A stretch of 64,000 nucleotides of DNA from Yponomeuta sedellus (taxonomy: Eukaryota > Arthropoda > Insecta > Lepidoptera > Yponomeutidae). The position numbers were made by a program, and so were the translations under genes. Below the pieces are notes generated by a model. The model did no database searches. It was not told where the DNA came from and worked only from the letters and a program-made list of their open reading frames with translations. The DNA lies in NCBI GenBank assembly GCA_934045075.1, contig OW203734.1, positions 12,646,016-12,710,015 on the forward strand, read 5' to 3'. Positions 45,709 to 58,149 of this stretch are shown one piece after another. Every line of letters begins with the position of its first letter. Position 1 is the stretch's first letter.

Positions 45709-46072
45709 GACATACCCTCGTATGTCCCCACTGCTAGGGCACGGGTCTCTTCCTGCATCGCAGGGAGGTTAGGCCATACTCCACGACTAGAGCCAAGTCT
45801 GGGTAGGTGGAGGATTGTAAGACAGTTGGACGGTGGGCCTTACTGTCAGACGTTATCAAGCCGCCAAAAAGGCCTGTGACATGGCTTAACTACTGACATT
45901 ATAAGATAGCCGGCACCAACGGCTTAGCGTGCCTTGCAAAGCGCGGAAGCACTTGGAAAAATGACACTAGCGGTAGTCACAGGACGGTCACCCATCCTGC
46001 GGCTGACCGCGCCTGATATTGCTTAACTGAAGGGATTGATTCCAATCACTCTGTTCGACTACGCCACGAGCC
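45709..46072 (-). mobile_element. 5S rRNA-derived SINE, near full length
   Basis: The minus strand starts with CTCGTGGCGTAGTCGAACAG then AGTGATTGGAATCAATC, through GTTAAGCAATATCAGGCGCG and GGATGGGTGACCGTCCTGTG (intact box C), GCTTTGCAAGGCACGCTAAG and TTACTGTCAGA-type motifs on the other strand, to GGGGACATACGAGGG. With 18872 it defines one subfamily. Confidence 0.75.
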
Positions 46073-48340
46073 CTTCTTTGTCTTTATGTCACTGTCTTAT
46101 TATTCGGTCCTATTTTGAGCTATTAATTAACTATACCTTTAGGTATATGTGTGACCACTTGCATCGTCTTACAGGGTCCTCTGTACTAGGTAGCCTTGTG
46201 GCTGGGCAATGGCCTTCACTCAGAAGGCAAGAAATGCGTACTCGTGCGCACTTAGTCTTAGAATGATATGCAATAGTAATTATTAATTGTATCGCACGGC
46301 CGATGATTAAGTTTATGACCCATTAACTGGGCACTAAGCTAAAAAGATAGTTTTGGCGTACTCACCGTGCATTCTTAGTACATAATTTGCAAGACAATCT
46401 GCATCTTGAGTTCGGGTATCCAACACGCATGGTTCACCGCTGCGTTTCCGGAAATTACAATGCTCTAGTTACCATTAACAAAATCATACACCTGAGAGTG
46501 TATGTGGTCGTTACCATCGACGTGACCATCTAAGAATAATTTCAACAATGCCCTAGTTGAACGGTATTCACCTCTTCACACCTATGGAAACTAGGACCGC
46601 GGCATTTCGTGGGGCAGTCGATAAGGGTTCGCACATCAATGTTATAAAGTAACAGAACTTAATAACCGGCCGTCGATAATGGTGTGAACACACTGCGAAC
46701 ACTTTTACTCAACGCGCCTGTCATTATGAGCGCTGCTGTCGCGACATTACGGACTTAATGATAAGTTTTAATGTCGACACTGACGCCTGAGATTGTGATT
46801 AAGGTTTTGTTGGGCCTCCAGTAAGTGTGCCTGATTGTTGTAATAGTATGTTGTTGTCACCTTTACTTGTTTTAGAAACGCAGCGATTTCGCTTTCGACT
46901 CTCAGTTTAGTTTGCTCTCGAGTGTGGGATCGGATCGCACAATGCATCGAGCTAAGTGACCGTCTGTGACAATAACACGAAATCTTATTTTCACACTTTA
47001 TTTGTTTGAGTGATTTCCAGAAAAGCCCATAATGATGTGGTTAGTGTTCAGTGAGGCATTTCTATGCTAGCAGTGTTTTATATTTCTATGTTGCGCCAAT
47101 ATTATGTTTACAAGCCTAACGTAGCGTGTGCAAAACTCGAGGAGTCCTTGTTTACTCACTCCGTACAAACAATCTGCTTAATAGGGCTAGGGATGTAATG
47201 GCAAAATATCTAAATTACGCTAGATCAAAGTATGGACAAATATTTCCTATATATTTGTCATAATATAACTCAGTAGTTTTGAAATCATCGATTCACGCTC
47301 TTTTCTTTCTATTCTCTTTCTCTCCGAGAGAAATCTGTGTAGCTCTGATTATTTCAGCCAATGCCTCAAAACAAAAGTGTTTAATATTGATGTGTAAAAC
47401 GATCTCTTTTTGTTCGCAAGAATCTTTCTTCTTGTGTATGAAATTATTTTTAAAAGTCTTCACCTAATTTTAAGCTACATAATCTCTCCAAGGCAAAGAG
47501 TTTTGTCAGGATTGTGGCAAGTAACACACCCTTCTCTCTACCTACTCCGTGTAGTAGTGGTACTACTAATCTACTGCTCCGAAGTACAGGCGTGAGTTTA
47601 TATAGTCGTAGTCTCACCAACTCTCCGCTTTGCGTTTCGCTTACCGCTCATCTCGTTTCCCTGCGAGCCCCCGCAGTCGTGTTTGCATCCCGCGGTCAGC
47701 TGAGAGTAGGGTTGCCAGATACGAAACAAAACCCGGAAAATATCAAGTTTTTTGTAATAATATTTTATTGCAGTTTTTATGCACTTCCTTTGAGGATTAA
47801 AAGTATACTAATTGAACTTAACATTCACTCATCCCGTTCTTGAGATTTGGTTCCTTTAGTTTGTCATTTACTAGTTCTGATCTACGTTATTTAATATTTT
47901 TACATTTAACTTGGTTGTTTTTAATTCTACTCTGGAGTTTATAATTAACATAACATTTACATAGATAATTACGAGATTATTTTTGCTGTGTTATGGTAGA
48001 GATTTCTGATAAACAATATTTCACGGCGTTCTCTCTAAAAAACGCGATACCTCTAAAATATCGTTTTGAAACATAAGACCGTAACACCATATGTTCTTTA
48101 GCCAAAAATAAGTTGTTATTGCATTATAACTACTATAAATGCGCTATTCGTGTGGGTAATTATGTGATTTTATTTTTGGATTATGGTCTTATAATGATAT
48201 GGAGATTTCATTCGTTAAAATTTGTTCTAATACAAATTGTAACAAGAAATAATTATTTCTTCCAAAGATCTTGTCCGGAATAATTGTTCAATAAGTCCGG
48301 ATTAACTTCCGTAATAAATTCCGTTGTCTTGTCTTCTGAC
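46073..48340. other. Unassigned stretch
   Basis: At 46890-46940 the sequence has an initiator-like CTCAGTTTAG (A at 46904) and GGATC about 29 bases on, close to but one base off the DPE position. A decayed minus-strand copy of the GGGGTAGGCAGAGACC repeat may lie at 47508-47600. The 109-residue frame at 47514-47843 overlaps it and is not called. Confidence 0.3.
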
Positions 48341-48344
48341 TTTA

Positions 48345-48392
48345 AGTTATTTTTGATGAGGCAATAAAATTCTTTTTATTCTTATTCTTCTT
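48345..48392 (+). repeat. LINE-like 3' tail (GATGAGGCAATAAA family)
   Basis: TTTTTGATGAGGCAATAAAA then TTCTTTTTATTC; sister of 13890-13930. Confidence 0.45.
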
Positions 48393-50690
48393 GTAACCCT
48401 GGCTGGGAGGCAATTGATTGAACATCGCTGCGGATAATTACACAGTAGGTAGTGGTACCCGCGGGACGTGCCGCCAGCCGTGGGATCTTTATGGCACACT
48501 TACTGGGCATTTGTATATTGTAAAGTGCTCTTTCAATTGTCCACCTCAATGGGAAACAAAGCGGCTGGCCTTAGGTTTTTGAGTAAATATCTGGCTCCGA
48601 CGGAAATTTAAGCGGAGAATATTCCCCAGTGAATTGCCTACTGAATTCCCGCAATGGTGAATATACTCAGGGATCGCCATCTCCAGTACAGCTGTTGGCT
48701 CAGGGGATTCTAAAGTTTCAAGAAGGTGTGTACAAACCCAACAACGTAAAAAAGGTTTCCGTCAAACTCTGTCTTTGTGGTGATGAACATTTATATTTTA
48801 TGCGTTATTTTATGCTCACTTCAGTGTTAATAGTTTTTGTAGTCGGTAATTAGTAGTTAGTAAAGTATAAAATCCTACTTAATTGTATAGTGGAAATGAC
48901 ATACGAGTATTTAAGCCAAACCACAAATTTAAATTACGAATGAAACTGTTATAAAAATTATAACAGCTTCCATCCCGTGGAAACACGGGGATTACGAGTA
49001 AAAGCGAAGGACCTCCTTCCGTCACGAATGCCTTAACAACACGCATTTCCTAGGTCGGCGACCTTTTGCTGACGGTCTGTGGCGCCTTTTAACTGCAAGG
49101 CTTTCAAGGAAAGGACTTGATAAGGCTAAATTAATTTCCTTGGTCGTCAGAGTTTATTTCGCAGGTTTATATTGTTTCTCACAATTTATATACGTGGATA
49201 CTCTTAGTTCCTTCTCAGTCTAATATAAAAAAATCTCGTTTCACAGTGTTTGATATCGAACTCCTCCGAAAAGGCTAAACAATTTAAAAAAAACTGTGTA
49301 AGTCTGAGATTAATATCGCAAAACAACGTTTGCAAGGTCAGCTAGTAAAGTTATATATTTTCGTGTATATTTTAAAAGTTGTCTGTATTGCGGAAACATT
49401 AAACCAATAGAGGTGTTGGTTATTGAATCGATCAAAATTGTTCAATTAACATTTGAGATTTCGTCGCCAATTAATTTAAACTATAGACATTCGAGATGGC
49501 AATTAAGTCCGTCATTATGTCTCTGTGTGTTGCAGCTTAAATTGGAAGAAATGGAGAGAAAGTCGAAGAACTAAGAGTCATTCATAGAATTGTGAATACC
49601 CATAGAATTGCTTGCTTTTCCTCGTTGGAAATGACATGAATCTTCTGCTAAGTACGCAAAGGTGGCTAAGAAGCTTTTGAGTAATTCATACAAAAGCTTT
49701 TCATGTCATCAAGTAAATATGTGTAGTCCCTATAGAAACCTTAATGTTCGAATGATCGTTCAAACAATAATAGATGTCTAATCTAAATTATGTCTCGATA
49801 GAAAACCACGAACCGACTCAGTGCTGCGTGACCTAAAGGAAATAGGAAATAGTAACTGGTGAATAAATGATGACATAAAAGGCATGCATGCCTCGGATGG
49901 CTGTACATATATGTCCACCAAACGACAAATGTGGACTGATAACATTCGGAATTCGGAAAATTATGAAAAATACTTACCTATACCTACTCAGATCTTAACG
50001 TAAGCCTAAAACTGGTATTAAAATTCAAAAGTTGTTGATAAAAGCTACGATTGATGCCTATTAGCATTAAGGTATCGTTGGTTTCGTTGATCTGCATGAG
50101 GTTGACTCGAAGAAGATATATGCCTGAAAAATATTTGAGGTTCCGAAAAGGTTTGAACAGCATCTGAGCAAGAGGGTAGCGAAGCATCGTTCTCGTAAGG
50201 CACACTGTAACATTTCGTGAAGACCGCGACCACTCTATCATGAGCGTATCCATGAAGAAGAAGAAGAAGAAAGATTGAGAAGTTTCTAGAACTTTCTCAT
50301 GACCGTTTTAGCAATTGACGAATGTGGGCAGGCTCATAATGTATGCTTCGGTACCTAATCAGTAAAAGCAGCGTCAGGGAAAGCCATTCCCCCTTCACAG
50401 GTGGTCGGACCCTAATGATTTCTGCGCCGGGGCACAGGCTAAAAACGACAGAACATCCAATTTATACCTACGTAACCCGAAATCTGACATTGATATCGAC
50501 AGGAATTTACACTCTGTCTCTTAAATTGTCGCGCTCAGGGGAGACAGGGGTAGAAATAATGATCTAAGTCTTAGATCTTAGATTCTAAGATACAATATTT
50601 ACCAAATTTTATTTACAATATCTTATAAATCGTATAAGCTTCATAATCGGTTCGTGCTCTACACCAGTTGGTTGGTTCAGTTCACGCTGC
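48393..50690. other. Unassigned stretch
   Basis: GCAAAACAACGTTTGCAAGG then TCAGCTAGT at 49318-49345 is an end of the GGTCAGCTAGT family (minus form). A GAA microsatellite is at 50254-50271. Minus frames at 49984-50253 have no motif. Confidence 0.35.
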
Positions 50691-50699
50691 CGATAGGTA

Positions 50700-50925
50700 C
50701 TTCCCTAGGCGGGATGCGATGACGCGCCGTGTCGCCTCAACGCCGACGACGTGGAAGGCTGGCGCTGTTCCCTTCGGGAAGCCACACCAGGGCTAGGCTT
50801 TATAGAGGCGGCAGTCCGTTGCGGCAATTGGACTTCTTTAAAATGAGTCCGGACTAAGCTAGTCCGGACTCTGTAGTTTAAATCGGGATCTTGAACCCCA
50901 AAAGCGGGTGAAAGGGTCGCAGACA
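50700..50925. repeat. GC-rich repeat-like block with doubled palindrome
   Basis: The palindromic decamer AGTCCGGACT occurs at 50846-50855 and 50861-50870. The block is much richer in GC than its flanks. The 73-residue minus frame has no known motif. Family not recognised. Confidence 0.35.
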
Positions 50926-53270
50926 AGAAAATATTACTATTGTAAAAAATACTGAAAAATACAAATTGAAAAATATTAATTTTAGTAGCATATTTCGCTA
51001 AAAAGAATTAACGCTACAAAATGTCAAATACAATGTAGGCTACGTCCAGGTCAAGTCTGAAGTGGAAAAGGCAGCAACGAAACTTTACGCTGACCATGTT
51101 TTCTTAAATAATCTTCACCTTAAAACTTACTATAAAGTGAGTAAACACTTATACTGCGACTAGGCACACGAGTAGCACGTACACAAACTCATGCCAGTAT
51201 TCCGGAAGTCTGGAACAGTCTGGAACAGTGAACGTTAGAGGTAAGGATGCCGTCTTTACGGTGGTTAAGAAACATCAGATAAATGTATCTTTTTATGAAC
51301 AGTGGTTTCTACCTAACTATCATAGACTAAGGTTTGATCCTTGCCACAATTCTGACAAACCTCAAGACAAACTTACATATAAATAAAAAAATAGGGTCCG
51401 ATATTCTGATAGGAGATATTTTTTTTAGATTTTTGATCCCAAATCTTATCTTTAATTTTTTAATCAAAAAATTGCGGGTCGCAATCGCATAACGATAGAT
51501 ACGTACCACCATAGAATGTCATATTACGTATTTAGCAGAAATGTGTTTTCCGACATTCACTTCGGAACCAAAGATGGTTATTTCAGTTGCTAAAAAATAC
51601 CTGTTGTGTATACAACACATCACAAAGCCCCGATTTCACATCTGAATTTTATTATTGCCATTATTGCCTCGGTGGTAACTAAAATCGTAACGTCTCCACG
51701 ACCATTAATATATATATTTTAGTGGTAACTTTAGCAATTTTATGCAGGTCTGTCCCTCTGTCGTATTTATGCGCCGGCGCATTGAACTCTTGCGCGCACG
51801 CTCACGAGTCAATCCCGCGCCGATTCGTTCGCACGACGCCGATCCGTCGTCCTTCCTGGAGTAAAGGAGGAAGCAATTCCACTCTTTCATTTATTTGATA
51901 CAAAAGTCTAGATTGTTCAGAATTTCCTATTATTCAATTTTCAAACTCTTTGTTCGGGGCCGCCGCTATGAAGAGTCAAGTACTGACATTGGGGCTTAGG
52001 ACGTATGAACTGAGGTTCATTACCCATTGGATGCCACAGAACTAAGTAATACCCAAATTCAAATATACCGGATCCTGACAATAAAAGCCAGTTAAGTGAT
52101 AAACATAAAAAAAACAATTAATAAATAAATAAACAAAAAATATGCCACATTTTAAAGTGGGCTATTTGTGAATGTCAAATTTCCAGAGTTGTAGAGTGAT
52201 TTTTGAATGGCAACGGCTATTATTTGATACGAGTGCTATTTATGTGTCTCGACGCCGTGTTAACATTTTCTCTACTTTTGTAAGAAAATTTGAAGTTATT
52301 GATGGCAATCAGGGAATTTTCTCCCGCTGCCTTTTTCTCCACTACTACTACTGGCCAAAAGCAGCGGCTTACAGTTTACATTTTATTCGATATTCAAAAA
52401 CATAATATAAATTTATTTATTTAGAACACAAAACAGGTTACAGACATATTTACCAAATTGACATACATTATAGATCAAATCTGGCCTATAACCCTAAACG
52501 TGTTTACCTAGCATGCACTTAGAGTAACTAGATTAGACTGAAAACTTATATTAATTTATTTTAACCTCTCAGGGTGCCCAAGAGAGCATTACGGATGGCT
52601 TTTATAAATACGTGAAATTTATGAAAAATATCCATGTCCACATCTGTATTATCTGCCACCAGATCATTGTAAGTACGACCCATCCTAACAATGGGGTTGT
52701 AAAAAGTATTCTTTTCGATGTATCAATATTTTTTTTGGATTTGATACTATTTTGTAGTGATATGTCTTTTTGGAAGAAAAGCTACTAAGAAATAGTGTCA
52801 GATTGTAATCAAATCAAATCAAATATTATTTATTGATAGAAACAAATTACATACGGCAAGATGTTAAAATACAATACAATATGTACTTACATTTCTACAG
52901 TATAATGTAATATCCTGACCGGAGTCCGGTCAGGAATTCCTGCTGTAAACCAGTCAAAATGCTTAGAAGTTTGCCAGTGAAATTGACTTCCCACAAACTA
53001 GATCGTTATTGTTACTTGTAGATATCTTAATTCATAGCATAGTATAAGAATTATTAAAATATGCAGCTAGCAACAGCCAAAAAGATACTACTACCCTCCG
53101 CACTAGTAAAAATACTGTATGACGGCAAGGTAGGTTCTCGTTCTCGTTGTAACCAAGTGAAGTGGAGCTCTTTATTAAACAATATTCCCAGTTAAAGGAG
53201 GTCTTCGTTAACTGGACTCTCGTTACTGACTTACACAGAGCAAGAAAATTATTTAGAGTGAACACAATAT
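50926..53270. other. Unassigned stretch
   Basis: AT-rich, with runs of ATAAATTTATTTATTTAG (about 52407) and CAAATCAAATCAAATATTAT (about 52806) of the kind seen at LINE ends. No gene supported. Confidence 0.35.
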
Positions 53271-53700
53271 TTTTTTTTTCTCATATTTCAGTCGAATCAG
53301 ATTATTAATAAATTACATTTGCGTTACATTACATATTTAGATTTGATAATTAAAAGTTACAATCGTATTACAATACATAAGATGTATTTTCTTTAAAAAT
53401 AACTAAACATGCTTTTTTCTAACATGCATTACACTTTCTTATATTTTTTTACATTAAATATTTTTAGTCTACAACTAAGCCTTTATATACATATATACAT
53501 AGGACCTACATAGATACGTTATATCGAACACAAGTAAATGTACGTAATATTACATAGAAATTATAAAGATATGTTGTACATTTAATGCATAGGTACTATA
53601 AATTATAAATTATTTTTATTATTATAAGTTATTTATTTATATTATTATAAGTTATTTATTTAAATAGTTTATTAATAATCCTTTAAACAATACATATTAA

Positions 53701-54414
53701 TCATTTGATTACTCTTAGTATATTCTCAGTTGATTCATAATCCAATTCGCCCAGAAATGTTGTAAGAAGCCTTTTACATTGAAATTTCGTGCAATCATGT
53801 AAAGATAATAATTTCCCGACCTTATTATACAAACATGGCGCAAAGAACAAAGAAAAGTCCTGAGCAAACGCTGTTCTACAGGAAGGAACCTTATATATGG
53901 CATGTTTCCTTCTATGCGAAACAACATCTAGTCCTGGCAGTGAATGTTGCCGTAGTAATATTTGTTTAATGAACAATTGACGTATAGTTAAAACTTGAAA
54001 TTCCCGGTATAGGTTTCTTGTAGGGTATTGATATTTCTTAAACATTGCTACTTTAATAATAGCTCTTTGAGCCCTCTCAACTTTGATCAGAATAGTTTTT
54101 TTAGCTCCGCCCCATGCAACTATTCCATACGATAAAACTGATTGGCACAAAGCGAAGTAAGTCATTTTGATAGTAGGTTGATCATCAATATGTCTTATTC
54201 TTCTGAAAATGCAAATTAACTTTCTTACTCTCGAACTTAACGCATCTATCTGTTTTTTCCAATTTAAGTTTTTATCTATTTCTACTCCAAGATACCTAAT
54301 AGTGTCGACTTGAGAAAGGACATAGCAGTTACACACGGAACCACTCTCACATGTATGAGCTTTTAGGTTGAGGTCTATACTAGGCTGGGTATTGTTTCTG
54401 ATACTAAATGGCAT
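53701..54414 (-). pseudogene. Reverse transcriptase C-terminal region (thumb and tail)
   Basis: 237 residues: IRYLGVEIDKNLNWKKQI, the usual segment after the thumb, then VLSYGIVAWGGA and VERAQRAIIKVAMF, the tail region of Jockey/CR1-type ORF2 proteins. It is out of frame with the upstream catalytic part, which overlaps it by about 11 bases, so one frameshift near 54410 splits a single ORF2. The frame ends at a normal-looking stop. Confidence 0.8.
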
Positions 54415-54985
54415 AGGTATACATTGTCTTTTTCAAATTAAGGGTAAGCACATTTTTGCTAAGCCATGACATAATCTCTCGAAAGCCGGTTTCTGCTATC
54501 AACTTCACCTCCTCCCAAGATCCACCATCAAATATAACTGCTGTATCGTCGGCAAATGTTATGATTTTTGCATTTTTTAGCTCCTTAGAACACAGGTTAT
54601 TTATGTAAATTAGAAATAGGGTCGGTCCCAAGACCGAACCCTGTGGGACTCCAAAAGTAACGTCCATTTTGTCACTATTGATATATTGACCTTCTCCATC
54701 GTTAACTCCAACAACCTGCTTCCTATTTTTGAGATAGCTCGTCAAGAGGTCCAGGGGCACCCCGCGAACACCAACCAACTCCAATCTACGAATGAGTAGA
54801 GGGATAGAGACAGTATCAAATGCTTTGGCCAAATCAAGGAAAATACCGAGACACTTTCTCTTTGAGTCTAACATACTGACCACGTGTCGTACCAATGTGT
54901 CAATAGCATCAGTAGTAGACATACCCTCCCTAAAACCATATTGGTTATTGGAAAGGAAAGTAATCGATGCTACATCGGATTCCAA
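54404..54985 (-). pseudogene. Reverse transcriptase catalytic region
   Basis: 193 residues: NNQYGFREGMSTTDAI, motif A FLDLAKAFDTV (residues 49-59), GVPQGSVLGPTLF (112-124) and the catalytic FADD (144-147), followed by SWLSKNVLTLNLKKT. All catalytic aspartates are kept. The N-terminal endonuclease and fingers are missing through 5' truncation. Closely similar motif for motif to the ORF2 at 61629, so the same clade. Confidence 0.85.
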
Positions 54986-54990
54986 ACCTA

Positions 54991-55705
54991 ATAGTAGCTG
55001 GAGTTATGATCATCACGACGCGCGTGCTTAACACTATTTACCATGACAATTCAATAAGACTCCTTTCATATTTTGGGCTTGATTCTGCTTATCTTGAATT
55101 ATTATTTTCGTTCATTTTACTTTATTGCACACATACATTTCACAGGACATTGCATAAGAAATAACATGAACAAAGACAAGCTTAATTGATTGTTCTTAGT
55201 TAGTAAATTTTTCGCGCTTTCCTGTTTGGTATTGTGAAGGTGTGACACAGACCTGATGTCAAATATTTCATTTCGTGGCTTATTCTAAAAGCGACACTCG
55301 GCACTTCGCTATTTATTTTATTAATTGTGACGAGATATGGCGCTTTGTGTAAATTAATTGGAGGCTTATGCACAAAATTAATTTGCGCGATACCAAAAAC
55401 ACTTAGCCACTGAACATCATTCCAACTTGATGGGTGAGCATTAAAATTTATGAAAAGGAGGTTAATTTTAAGTACCCGAAAACCGGCAAGCGTGTTTATT
55501 ACGACTAGTAAATGCTGATGAAACGAAAGAGGTATTTTAGGATCGTGGCAAGTGGCAAACACTAGCCTCTGGGATGTCTGCCTATCCAGGAAACAGGCAG
55601 GAAATTATGTATATTAACTAGGTTATTTTTTTCTATATTTTAGTGCTATACCTACTGGCGAAAGTGTCAATTCAGGTTGTTCAAAAATGTTGTTTACTTT
55701 TTTAT
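54991..55705. other. Unassigned stretch
   Basis: The 120-residue minus frame at 55200-55562 overlaps a decayed repeat (about 55543-55592, GATCGTGGCAAGTGGC) and has no motif; not called. Confidence 0.35.
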
Positions 55706-55709
55706 ACCT

Positions 55710-56017
55710 ACACTATTTTTATTTTTAATGCACTAACCCGTGCTAAGGAACAAATTTAAAAACCTATTTAGAGGCTAAAAATTTCACCCATGCCGGGATT
55801 CGAACCCGCAACCTCTGGCTATCCGTACCAGCGCTCTACCAATTGAGCCAATGGGCGACTCACGGCATCAGTGAAATTTCGAACCTTTTTACAATATTCT
55901 CTGTATTACGTACAGGCAGCGACATCTGACTTAAGCAAATTGCATTACTTACAGCCCCGACTACCCACTTTGCAGTTAGGTTTAACATCGGAACGATATC
56001 ACTGTACCGACATGATT
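55710..56017 (-). mobile_element. Full 308-bp tRNA-like unit
   Basis: Nearly identical to 24176-24484. On the minus strand it has box A GGCTCAATTGGTAGAGCG, the CTGGT/GCCAG arm, and an intact B box, GGGTTCGAATCC, followed by the CACGGGTTAGTGCATTAAAA body. The segment upstream of the tRNA-like part (CAGCGACATCTGACTTAAGC, CCCGACTACCCACTTTGCAG) is also conserved between loci, so it belongs to the unit. Confidence 0.75.
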
Positions 56018-56213
56018 ACACTATTTTTATTTTTAATGCACTAACCCGTGCTAAGGAACAAATTTAAAAACCTATTTAGAGGCTAAAAATTTCACCCATG
56101 CCGGGATTCGAACCCGCAACCTCTGGTACGGATAGCCAGAGGTTGCGGGTTCGAATCCCGGCATGGGTGAAATTTTTAGCCTTTAAATAGGTTTTTAAAT
56201 TTTTTATACCTTT
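56018..56213. mobile_element. Second unit followed by its inverted copy (foldback)
   Basis: The forward part runs from ACACTATTTT to CAACCTCTGG (about 56126). After TACGGATAG it reverses: CCAGAGGTTGCGGGTTCGAA then ATCCCGGCATGGGTGAAATT to TAGGTTTTTAAAT. The arms are about 66 bp with one mismatch. The turn falls in the anticodon-arm region of the tRNA-like sequence. Confidence 0.75.
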
Positions 56214-56794
56214 TTTTTACGTATTCTGCGGATTGAAAAAATAATACAAATCCATTTTTTTTCTCTTCGCGATAAATCTTGTATGGCACTACACCCTTCC
56301 ATTATCCACACAACCTAAAGTTAGCTAGAAAAAAATACTTATTAGTATTACGCTCGCCTTTGTACAACCCCCTTTTTGGACCTACAATAAAGAATTTTTC
56401 AATTTAATTTAATCCTTAAAGAAAATAAAAGCGCTTCGCTCTACGCCTCGAGAGCGAAGGTTAGTGTTAGCTTTGCTACTGGGTTAGTGTTAGTTTGGAA
56501 CGTTTTATAATTTTAATAATTAATAAATAAACTCTGGAACGACTTTAGGTGTGGTTTTATTTGTAGAATTGTAGTAATATTAACAGAAAACTGGATAAAA
56601 ACGGATAAACGGAGAAGCAGGTAAAAAGTCAGATCTGGTCAAGCGTAAAGTAGTAGTGTGAAAAATGAGGGAAATCGAAGAATGAGTGACATACATAATT
56701 TAAATATTTGAAAATGATAGATGGAAAAAGAAATAAAAATGGTGTAAAGAGGTTTGCACCGTTACAAGTTATGCTAGAAAAAGCCCTGAACAAT

Positions 56795-56880
56795 AAAGCC
56801 GCCAATTGTACTTTGTATCTTTACATGTTGCATGATTATGTGATCTGGTGTACAATAAAGAATATTCTTATCTTATCTCT
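56795..56880 (+). repeat. LINE 3' tail, palindrome-free sister of 9903
   Basis: AAGCCGCCAATTGTACTTTG, TTTACATGTTGCATG, then GGTGTACAATAAAGAATATT and CTTATCTTATCT. It gives the ancestral form for comparison with 9903-10033. An overlapping 103-residue frame is incidental. Confidence 0.6.
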
Positions 56881-57087
56881 GGTCGTCAGAGGTGCTCTCC
56901 CATCGGCGCTCCGTTGGATGTCCTTTGCCACTACGTTTTCGTTTAGCGTGGGGAGATTGTCACTTATGGCGAAAAGGCACGCTAGACCCAATGAATGGTT
57001 CAATGCAAATCTGCTCTAATTTTAATTTCATCTAGGACCATCTAACCTAACATTGAATTTTTTTCTCTTTTTGTGTATAAAATTAAC

Positions 57088-57250
57088 ACATGTAAATGTA
57101 TAGTATTTTCTAAGGTTAACACGGATTTATGCGTGTAAAAACAGTCATCCGGGACCACGGCACCTGAAAAAGTGCCGAAACGTTGGAAAATTGTAAAAAT
57201 GTAATAAACGAGCATAAATCCGTGTAAAAACAGTTTTAACATGTAAATGT
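57088..57250. mobile_element. Small insertion flanked by a 12-bp direct repeat
   Basis: ACATGTAAATGT occurs at 57088-57099 and 57239-57250. Inside, near each end, are AACACGGATTTATGC and GCATAAATCCGTGT, inverted with respect to each other, and a GTGTAAAAACAG motif at both sides. The interior has GTGCCGAAACGTTGGAAAA. About 139 bp, non-coding. Alternatively the 12-bp repeat is part of the element rather than a target duplication. Confidence 0.5.
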
Positions 57251-57514
57251 GCTGCGATTTTAATTATCTGGTTCTTTGACGCTTGCAACAATGCCAAGAG
57301 AGAAGTCAACAAGAAAATATGCACGTATTCGGTTACCAGGAGTAGGAGAGTATCCGAAGAAACTGCATCATATCCAGCTGTTTTTATAGTATGCAGATTC
57401 TATCATAAAATGAAGTAAGTAAATAACTTCCATAACACAGTAACTTGTTCTAGTTCCAAACTACTATACCCTGTCTTATGATAACCAGGCAAAGACATAA
57501 CAATCATGGAAATA

Positions 57515-57645
57515 TACCTAGACTGAGGCCATTTGTACAAATACAGATACGTCGGCCCCCAGTATATTTCGAATCTACGACCTCCGGCATGGTAATCAGA
57601 CGTGATACCGCTAGACCAATAAGGCAGTCATATAAATATCTGCAG
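57515..57645 (-). mobile_element. tRNA-derived SINE, third family, minus strand
   Basis: On the minus strand TTGGTCTAGCGGTATCACGT then CTGATTACCATGCC and GAGGTCGTAGATTCGAAATA: box A and a box B, as in the plus-strand SINE at 28785. Overlapping frames on both strands are incidental. Confidence 0.55.
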
Positions 57646-57806
57646 ACGATCTTGCAAACATAACTAGCTTGTTTATCTAATGATGAATTAAAAACCTCGT
57701 AAAATATAGTTAAAGTTTTTGCCTCGTAAAGACAAGCAGTAAATGTTCTAACCATGGGAAGTCGAGGCCACGTCACCCTATAAACTCAACTCTATCCATG
57801 ACATAA

Positions 57807-57905
57807 CGTAACCTCTCGCCTATATCGCAGAGGGGTAGACAGAGACCAGGGACTGCCACTTGCCACGATCCTGACAGATCGCCTTCGCTTCATCAGAGTT
57901 CGTAA
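57807..57905 (+). mobile_element. Dispersed repeat, GGGGTAGGCAGAGACC family
   Basis: CCTCTCGCCTATATCGCAGA then GGGGTAGACAGAGACCAGGG and GCCACTTGCCACGATCCTGA. It continues with CAGATCGCCTTCGCTTCATC, shared in part with 10256-10275. Confidence 0.6.
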
Positions 57906-58005
57906 GTAGTTGCATGCTCGTGCGTCGTCGGTTCCGGGTACTTTATATTTTCCCCTTCCCGAATACATCCCCTATTTGGTCGACGTATGTACGTAAGTAT
58001 GATAT

Positions 58006-58145
58006 TAAGACCTGCCACTAGTCTTGTAAACCTCCACCAATCCGAAATTGGCCCCCGTGGTGGAGTATAGCCTATAGCTTCCTTAGGGAAGAGACCTGTG
58101 CCCCTCGGTGGGGACATAATGGGTTGATGATGATGATGATGATGT
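58006..58145 (+). mobile_element. 5S-derived SINE, 3' half with GAT tail
   Basis: GCCACTAGTCTTGTAAACCT then CCACCAATCCG, GTGGTGGAGTATAGCC and GGTGGGGACATAATGGG, ending in a GATGATGATGATGATGAT run. Same subfamily as 907 and 28107. The His-rich stretch in the opposite-strand frame is just this microsatellite. Confidence 0.7.
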
Positions 58146-58149
58146 ACGT

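Larger units (their letters stand above)
53271..54990 (-). mobile_element. 5'-truncated non-LTR retrotransposon with poly-A end
   Basis: Contains the two reverse-transcriptase frames below, about 430 bp of AT-rich 3' UTR, and a run of nine T on the plus strand (53271-53279), that is, an A tail on the element strand. Poly-A ends fit Jockey-like better than CR1-like elements. The 5' end is lost within the reverse transcriptase at about 54990. Flanking target-site duplications were not identified. Confidence 0.75.

Noticed and set aside
46901..46936. Initiator plus DPE promoter
   Set aside because: TCAGTT and GGATC are present but the spacing is one base off the fixed DPE position, and no exon follows.
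47514..47843. 109-residue plus-strand gene
   Set aside because: Overlaps a degenerate repeat and shows no domain.
55800..55860. Functional tRNA gene on the minus strand
   Set aside because: Partial cloverleaf, but the T-arm is mismatched, position 33 is not T, and it is part of a repeat unit with several copies.
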